NCBI GenBank assembly: GCA_956465555.1
Contig: OY101129.1
Location: 558,001-622,000, forward strand
Length of the DNA stretch: 64,000 nt
Source: Nitzschia sp. pyKryTriq1
Taxonomy: Eukaryota; Bacillariophyta; Bacillariophyceae; Bacillariales; Bacillariaceae
Direction: 5' to 3'
Of the stretch, positions 58,101 through 64,000 are shown in pieces. How positions within the stretch are numbered: position 1 is the first letter of the stretch; each line of letters opens with the position of its first letter. Under the pieces are notes generated by a model. The model saw nothing but the letters and a program-made list of their open reading frames with translations, did no database searches and was not told the origin of the DNA. Position numbers and translations under genes: made by a program.

Positions 58101-58643
58101 ATGGAAATGCTATTATCAACAGACGCGCTCATTGTTGCTTTTGAACCTGACCCAAGAAATGGAGCACAAGTGACAACGACACTGATGGCTATGGAACCCC
58201 AGTATCGGAACCGTGTCTCATTCATACCTATTGCTTTAGGAGTTGCGCAGGCAGAGGCTCAGATTTTTACGGCCTCTGACGACAGAGGGAATGCCGTTGT
58301 CAACGCCACGACGAAAGACCAACCCAACCAAGTGATGCTAGCCCCCGTAGCGATTCAAGTGGAAGCTTTGGATGATATTTTTGGGTCCAGTCGTGACGAC
58401 TCATCTCGCATTGCCTTGATCAAGATGGACGTTCAAGGCTTTGAATGCAATGTCATGGATGGCGGGAAGCGTACATTTGAGAGTGCGAAGGCCTTGAAGA
58501 CCGAATTGGATGATCATTTCTTAACGGGCAATGGCTGCTCAAGCGATAGTCTTCGTGACAGAATTAAACGCTCGGGCTTCGACTCATTGCATGAACACGG
58601 AGCTGATATCATTGCGAAGCGAACATCAATTGCCGGAGCGTAA
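58101..58643 (+). CDS. FkbM-type methyltransferase, 5'-truncated
   Basis: A 180-residue frame matching the middle and end of FkbM methyltransferases: VAFEPDPRNGAQ at 12-23, FIPIALGVAQAEAQIF, VEALDDIF, IALIKMDVQGFECNVMDGGK (about 108-127) and the closing FDSLHEHGADIIAKR. FkbM enzymes O-methylate sugars and polyketides. The usual start of the domain, with the Gly-rich SAM motif before AFEP, is missing, and the first ATG lies only 11 codons before it. A 41-bp tandem repeat ends 85 bp upstream. Either an upstream exon was not recognised or the gene lost its 5' end; the second seems likelier, so this may be a pseudogene. Confidence 0.6.
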   Translation: MEMLLSTDALIVAFEPDPRNGAQVTTTLMAMEPQYRNRVSFIPIALGVAQAEAQIFTASDDRGNAVVNATTKDQPNQVMLAPVAIQVEALDDIFGSSRDDSSRIALIKMDVQGFECNVMDGGKRTFESAKALKTELDDHFLTGNGCSSDSLRDRIKRSGFDSLHEHGADIIAKRTSIAGA

Positions 58644-59041
58644 GTGCTTACGATTGAAAAAATATGAATCGTCGTGAGAGCCCTGCTACCGGCCCGAGTA
58701 AAAACAATTACAACTTATAATGTTCAACTACCAGGTGACCGTAGTTGCTTGTATGGCTAGAGTAGAGTAGCAACTCGACCGTTATGTCCGGGACTTGCTC
58801 GTTTCCAGCCCCAGCACCATTCCACTTTACGGCAGCTTACTTCATTCGAAGAACCTTTGCTCCACCACCACCACCACCTGCTGCAAGTCTATCCTCTACA
58901 TATTTGGTACTCAATTTGAGCATGGCATATTCGATACAGTCGCTTCCCCACATGATATTGGGCTCTTTATGCTGACGATACAGAAGAAGAAAACGGAGTT
59001 GTCAGGATCCGAAAATATTACCAGCAGGTGAAGAACGTTCT
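58644..59041. other. intergenic, 398 bp
   Basis: Between the convergent FkbM-like and METTL24-like genes. A (CCA)n run at 58862-58878. Small open frames here show no family pattern. Nothing recognised. Confidence 0.4.
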
Positions 59042-60247
59042 TTAAGGCTGGTGTGGATGTATGCTACTTACAAACGTCACGTATCCAGCCTTTTGAAGAT
59101 CGGAAAAGAAGTCCTGGGCAATAAGCGGGACTCGATGCACTTCCACTAGAATTTGACGCAAATCGGCGTTAATCCAGTCTTTGTAGGTAGCCCATTCACA
59201 TCCTTCGCAATCGATCTTGAAAATATCGATTGGCCGCCCTTCATGACCTAACTCTTTTATTGTTTCTTGAAAAGTCTTGAATGGTTTATTATCAATTTTC
59301 ATTTGGCCGAATCCATTGCTGCGTGCTTCTTTAGTCTCAACATAGCTTGGCTTTAGCCCCCAGTTGTGGAAGAAAATATTATTCCTTCCCTTTGGAACCC
59401 TCCCAGCCCAATTTGTAAAATCGAAGGTGTGAATCTCGCAAGCTTCTCCAACAATGTCCAGTAAACCCTTCTCAAATCGGAAATCTCCGTTGGAGCCTAC
59501 CGAGTAAACGAGACACCCAGTTTTGATTTCCTTGCCGGCGGTTTGATTGGTCAATCTGCCTTCTTCTTTGTAATCTTCCATTCGTCGCTTGGATTGTGGA
59601 ATCAAACGCTGAGGATCGCATACCCACTACTCGTACGTAGCGATAAAGAATGTGCGACAAGCCCACACGGAGAGAAATATATGAGTTTGAGTTTGATCAG
59701 CGAATAACAAGAAATGATTTGCTTCTGGATGTGACCCGCATATCGTTTCGACCTGACGACGAGCAGGCAAGAAAAAATGTTTTGTATTACTGGTACGTAC
59801 CTTTCCTCCATCGCCCATCCCCACCTTGGTATCGTGTCGGCAACTGAAGTCTGGGTCCCAGTTCTTTTGATACCAGGCTTCTGGTCTGTGCGAATCAAAA
59901 AGAGGATTTGACTTTCTTTCATTGTTGACCCTCCTCAGTGTGATGTTTCGCAAAACTTCCCAGTCGTCTTGAGGAATATTGTCAAAGAAGCCAAGTGATT
60001 CTTCGAGCGCCATGGCATATTTATCTTCCGTCGTCGTTGTTGATGTTTCTGAAATGTCGAAGGACGAACTGGGCGGGCAATCCCCACGAATCCCATAAGT
60101 CATGGGGCCCAGCAAGTCGGCGCTTAGACTCACATTTTGATAAACCAACAAACCGATAACTGTGGCGCCAAATGTCAGGATTGACAGCTCCCGCAACGGG
60201 AAAGGGATTTTAAGTCCACTTCTTTGATTCTTCGTTGAGATACTCAT
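59042..60247 (-). CDS. METTL24/FkbM-like methyltransferase, type II membrane (exons 60247-59801 and 59626-59042)
   Basis: Spliced product of 343 residues. An N-terminal anchor (LSILTFGATVIGLLVYQNV, about 18-36) leads into a stem and then WYQKNWDPDFSC. The 174-bp intron (59627-59800, GTACGT...GAGTAG, phase 0) joins GDGGK to WVCDPQRLIPQ. The catalytic part has CLVYSVGSNGDFRFEKGLLD, CEIHTFDFTNWAG, FFHNWGLKPSY and IDIFKIDCEGCEWATYKDW, the hallmarks of the METTL24-type (Methyltransf_22) branch of FkbM-like enzymes. Retaining the intron keeps the frame open until the acceptor's own TAG. The frame begins upstream at a TTG; the ATG at 60247 is used. Substrate unknown; secretory-pathway location is inferred. 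Confidence 0.8.
59627..59800 (-). other. intron of METTL24-like gene
   Basis: 174 bp on the minus strand, GTACGT donor, ACGAGTAG acceptor, phase 0. It is open for 57 codons, and the only in-frame stop is the TAG of the acceptor. Confidence 0.8.
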
Positions 60248-60815
60248 CTTGAAGCGTGAGAGTTGTAAGGTACTGTACCATACAGATAGTGACAACAAGA
60301 ACGGTCGGTTTATACAAGTTACAAGTAGACTACTTCTATTACCGGTACAAGTATGGTACTATTCTGGTATTAGCTATGAGAGTTTGTCTCTCGTCAACGG
60401 TCAACGGTTGTGTCGCCGGGCGGGCGAGAGAAAAGAAGTGAAAAGCCGCTGTGATGATCGTCTCATTATTATTTTTTGAATTATCAGGCCATACAGACAG
60501 ACGACAGTCAGTACAGACAGCAAGACTAAGAATCGAATGAGTCAATTTCCAGGCTCCTCCCGCGACTCATCATCCTCGTGAATGCGTTGAGGTGTTCGAA
60601 GTACGCATAGTATTATGCGATGTGAAAGTGTGAATATTGAAAAGATACACGCTAATGTATCACGGTACCCGCGATGACTCCGGCGGATGACTACCGGTAT
60701 GATGCTATTGTCTTGATTCTTCTTCTGGTCTTTTTCTTCTCCTCGTTTCCTGCGATTCGCGACGATACTCTGCATTTCTGCATCGACCTTTGATGCTCGA
60801 CGACGCCCCACTACC
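60248..60815. promoter_or_regulatory. divergent intergenic region
   Basis: 568 bp between the METTL24-like and JmjC genes. ACCGGTA sites at 60341 and 60693; CAGACAGAC repeats at 60490-60525. No gene. Confidence 0.4.
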
Positions 60816-62449
60816 ATGGCAAGAAGAAGAACAATCCATCGGACCTTATTATTTCATGCCATCATCCTCGCGACGCTTGCCGTCGTATCCATAAAAAGCC
60901 TACCGTTAGCAGCCTCGGATGATGGTTCTGACAGCAGCGAGGAGGAACGGGGGATGGCAAGGCTCCTAGGAGGGCGAGAAGAGGCGAAGCGTTTCATCGA
61001 AACAGTGTGGGGCGGTGATCTGCCATATTTTGTCCCTGCATCTTCATCAAATGATGATGATTCTACCGATCTTCTATGGTCGTTGGGACTCTCAGAACAC
61101 TACTTAAAGAACAATAATGGCAACCCTTGGGAGTTCGAAGAAGGTAAAGGATATGTTGGCTGACACGTATAAGAAGTCACCCGTGGTATGCCATGCCTTT
61201 CTCATCACTTATTCTTGAAATCCTGCCACCAGACATTAAGATCGTGAAAGATGGCAAGGTGTACTACGAGGCTAGTGAGCCGGGGACATGGAAAGATGTA
61301 CAAATGAGTCTTATCGAGGGTGCTACGGTTGTGATGCACAATCTCCAGTTCCGGCATGACCCAATCCACCGCCTCTGTGCAGAACTGGAGGACGAATTGG
61401 AGATATTTCTTGGTGCTAACTCGTACCTGACACCGGCTGGCTCTACGGGGTTCGACCCTCATTATGATTGGCATGATATCCTAGTTTTACAGCTGGAAGG
61501 AACAAAAACATGGACAGTTTGCGAGCAGCGGGGTGTGAATATTTACAAGCATCGCCAAGGAATGAGCCGACAAGTCTTGCAGCGCGGAGGAGACTTTGGA
61601 AACTGTACGGAGTTGGTCTTTCGACCTGGCGACTTGTTTTACGCACCTTTGGGCACAATTCATTATGCCAAGGCAAATGAGCAAAATGAAACTGAAAAGA
61701 ATAACCCAGAGTCGTATTCCATGCATTTGACTTTGTCACTGATCCGGCAACAGTTCACTTGGGGTCAATTCTTGACCGATGTTCTGGAAAGTCAGACTCG
61801 GGACTTTTCGGCGCGACTGTCTCTAGTTATTGCCTCCAACAAAAAGCTGCAAGCTCAAATTCCGATAAGCTTGCTGCACGAAATTGCTTATTCTCTTGGC
61901 AATGAGGATCTACCTCCTGATTTTATTGAGAAGCTCCGTGGCAAAGCGAAATTGATTGTACAAGATGAGCTGTCGTCCTCTGGTCAGCTCGGCACTACAT
62001 TGAAGACACTTTTGGATAGCTCAAACGACGTTTTCGAGGAGACGGTCCACCTGTTTCGATTCAAGATGGTGATGGGGAGGCTCAAAGAAAAATTTCGCTG
62101 CCCTTCGAAAAACTACCCTGGCGACCTGCGTACGCTATCTTTCCGACGGCTTCGTCATCAAAGAATGATGCTGCAAGAAGACGACCACGTGGGTTCCATT
62201 ATCGTGACTGGAGAAACCAAAGAAGATTTAATCGTTTTGCCTCTTCGTTGGAGCGACGGTATACGCTACGCCCTCGGTACCCTCGGTGCGGGTGGCAAGT
62301 TCTTCACGGCTCAAGATCTTGTCGTGAATGCGAAAATGAAGGATGGAGAGGCGATCAAGATGATCCAAGAGCTTCTGAATGCTTGTCTATTGGACTGGAG
62401 TATAAAGGATACATCGTCGCCCCCACAAGACGAGTCTTGCGTCGCATGA
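60816..62449 (+). CDS. JmjC-domain oxygenase with signal peptide (exons 60816-61143 and 61233-62449)
   Basis: Spliced length 514 residues. The N-terminus (RTLLFHAIILATLAVVSIKSLPLAA) looks like a signal peptide or anchor. The 89-bp intron (61144-61232, GTAAAG...CCAG, phase 1) joins FEE to DIKIVKDGK. The JmjC/cupin core has SYLTPAGSTGFDPHYDWHDI with the iron ligands His186 and Asp188, LEGTKTWTV where the Lys binds 2-oxoglutarate, and FRPGDLFYAPLGTIHYA with the third ligand His253. The C-terminal half has a helical dimerisation-like part and a winged-helix-like end, as in ribosomal oxygenases MINA/NO66, which hydroxylate His in ribosomal proteins. A secretory N-terminus is unusual for that group, so the substrate may differ. 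Confidence 0.83.
61144..61232 (+). other. intron of JmjC gene
   Basis: 89 bp, GTAAAG donor, CCACCAG acceptor after a pyrimidine-rich stretch, phase 1. Confidence 0.75.
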
Positions 62450-62510
62450 TGAACAGAAGAGTAGCTAGCTAGTCTACAGGTACCGCTATAGTCAAGATAA
62501 TTATTTTTTC

Positions 62511-62655
62511 TCAGCGAGCGTTGACATCAATGACAGATAAACCGGCCAGCACTCGTTTGTCGAATTTCTGGGTGACAACGTCTCGGTACGAAGGGTCCAT
62601 TGGTTCTTCTGGCTTCTTTGCTTTCGCTTTTGACTTTGTTCTTGAATTTGATGAT

Positions 62656-62689
<34 letters not shown>

Positions 62690-63296
62690 CGCCTTTGGGG
62701 ATATTATCCGCGAGGGCTTCCGCATAGGCTTTGATAAATTCAGATTTTTCAAAGAAAGATGCCGTCGAGATCCCTCGATCCTTGAGTTCTTTCTTCAAGT
62801 CCCCAACTTTCATAGTTTTGGCCTCCTCCATGGCTTTCTGGTATCGATCGTCCCTAGTAGAAGAATCGGTTGGTTTCCTTGTCGATTCCTCAGACTGTTT
62901 CCGTGTAGTACTAGCACCCTCTCCATTCACGGTTTCGTCGCCAGCTTCTTTTGGTTTCATGCCATCAGCGCGGGCCTTTTTTAGGGCATCCATGAAATCT
63001 ATCTTTTCAAGCATCGCCTTGGTCGAAACGCCATAGCTTTCCAATTCTTTCTTCATTTCTGTCGCCTTCATGGTAGCAATATCGGGGAGATCAACAGCGA
63101 GAAATAATAACGAACTTCTCGACGGCGAATTTCCTCTTGGAAACGCTGAATCAATAAAGTTATTCCGCTGGTGATTCGACGATAATGGCGCAATAAATCC
63201 CATCGTCAACGTTGTCAAGCAAGTCAAAGTGGTAGCAAGTAGCCATAGCAGTACTGGTACGGTACATGCTGCTCGACGGCTGGATATCAGGGGCAT
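62511..63296 (-). CDS. plastid-targeted protein with two SAP-like motifs
   Basis: A 261-residue protein. The N-terminus (VPVLLWLLATTLTCLTTL, then TMGFIAPLSS) has a signal peptide and a site like the diatom ASAFAP motif, with Phe after the cut; import into the plastid is likely. Two related 33-residue helical motifs follow: MKATEMKKELESYGVSTKAM near 75 and MKVGDLKKELKDRGISTASF near 162, each with the L-x-x-E-L-x-x-(Y/R)-G-(V/I)-S-T core of SAP-like domains, which bind nucleic acids in some proteins. The spacer is Glu/Thr/Ser-rich; a poly-Ser run (about 204-216) is coded by a trinucleotide repeat. The end has YRDVVTQKFDKRVLAG. A role in plastid nucleic acid binding is inference. Confidence 0.72.
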
Positions 63297-64000
63297 GGTG
63301 CTGTCGGGGGTTGTTTCTGTGTTAACTACTACTTTAAAATCGGGGTCTGGCTGTCAGAGATTTTATTTTGTGAATGAAAGAGGAGTCAGAGATTTTATTT
63401 TGTGAATGAAAGAAGTTACAATAACTTGGAACGACAAGATGGTCGTCAGGGATGAGATGTTCGAAGAGTTCGAAAGAGTGCATGATGCGGTAGGTCGTGC
63501 GTCGTGCGATGAGAAGAAAAGCTGATGACTGCGATGCGTGCATGTTGTGGCGGATGCGTTGGAGGCATCGTGATAATCATCGCATATCAGGAAAGGTCGC
63601 TGCAGTTCTCATCGCGATCGTGCTTCTTCTTGAGTTTTCCCGCCAAAACGGGGCATTTTTCAGCGCGGTGGTGGCATACTTCGTACGAGAGCGAAATAAA
63701 TATACAGTACAGTACTTCGTAAAAATAAGCGCCGCGAGTGCAAATTTGTGGCAAGTGAGGACGGAGGAGGAGTCGTCAGTCGTCAGTCGATCAGTCCCGA
63801 CGCAAATGAGATAATCCGCAGTCTGTCCAGCGTACGAGAAAACCTCCCGGAGTGACGAGTGTTCGTCGTCTCATAGCAATCACTCTCTCTACCGGTACAG
63901 TAGAGAGTATTCTACTCTACCGGTAGTAGTCTATGAGTCATGCGCTGTACTCTCTCTAGTAGAGAGAGAATGTAGGACACGACTGCGTGACTAGGTAGGA
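63297..64000. other. right-end intergenic region
   Basis: 704 bp upstream of the SAP-like gene. A 34-bp near repeat of GAGATTTTATTTTGTGAATG occurs twice (63356-63412). TTTTCCCGCCAAAA (63635-63648) is a canonical E2F-like site. CTCTACCGGTA and TAGAGAGAG palindromes crowd 63880-63970. A 105-codon frame (63497-63814) begins at GTG and is not called. Confidence 0.5.
63635..63648. promoter_or_regulatory. E2F-like site
   Basis: TTTTCCCGCCAAAA matches the consensus TTTSSCGC on both strands. It is 340 bp upstream of the SAP-like gene start, or may serve a gene beyond the window. Confidence 0.4.

Noticed and set aside
63497-63814. A 105-codon plus-strand frame with one hydrophobic stretch
   Set aside because: Begins at GTG, codon pattern looks random, and no family pattern is visible.
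1-64000. CRISPR arrays, bacterial operons, rRNA genes
   Set aside because: No regular spacer-repeat array, no Shine-Dalgarno-led gene clusters and no rRNA-like stretch were seen; the gene content and introns are eukaryotic.

Overview
The window looks like nuclear DNA of a diatom, most probably a pennate one. The genes are eukaryotic, with short GT-AG introns of about 90-220 bp. Several N-termini look like the signal-plus-transit presequences of complex plastids, with a Phe at the predicted cleavage site (phosphatase 13178-14380, SAP-like protein 62511-63296). Low-complexity Ser/Gln/Asn tracts are common in the proteins. Intergenic DNA is rich in GTAC/CCGG palindromes and CTACTA or CTCTCT microsatellites. 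The species cannot be named from sequence alone. Coding starts were placed on ATG; where the open frame began at GTG or TTG it was shortened.

Left part (0-34 kb): ordinary housekeeping and membrane genes. In order: a TPMT-like methyltransferase, a secreted or anchored protein with three identical-spacing cysteine repeats, a MOV10/SDE3-type RNA helicase, VPS28, a two-pore K+ channel whose second selectivity filter is made only by splicing, a two-exon membrane protein, a histidine phosphatase, two convergent paralogues of a secreted thioredoxin/GPx-like family without catalytic Cys, a FUSC transporter, an exostosin, a DUF1415 protein, an RmlD/MAT2B-like reductase, a URI1-like prefoldin, a DHYC-type palmitoyltransferase with a degenerate zinc domain, a fucose mutarotase, a long-chain acyl-CoA synthetase and the third member of the Cys-less family.

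Middle part (35-48 kb): three DXD-type sugar transferases surround a mobile-element island. The island holds a reduced DIRS/Ngaro-like tyrosine-recombinase retroelement with split direct repeats (A1-B1-A2-B2, 36453-37802). About 270 bp further is a complete-looking 4.1-kb DNA transposon (38070-42167) with 16-bp terminal inverted repeats and a TTAT flank at both ends. It carries two divergent genes: a Mutator/Kolobok-like DDE transposase and a small protein resembling the intracellular 'ballast' domain of P2X7. Between them lies a palindromic E2F-like site. This transposon is the most unusual system in the window.

Right part (48-64 kb): a tetraspan membrane protein, a sulfotransferase, an Mpo1-like dioxygenase, a MYND-SET protein, three methyltransferase-type genes (one of them 5'-truncated behind a 41-bp tandem repeat), a secretory JmjC oxygenase and a SAP-like plastid protein. 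Intergenic DNA at 54.5-54.8 kb and 25.4-25.55 kb holds broken copies of window sequence. Recurrent themes are secretory-pathway glycosylation and modification, SAM-dependent methylation, and introns that split catalytic motifs.
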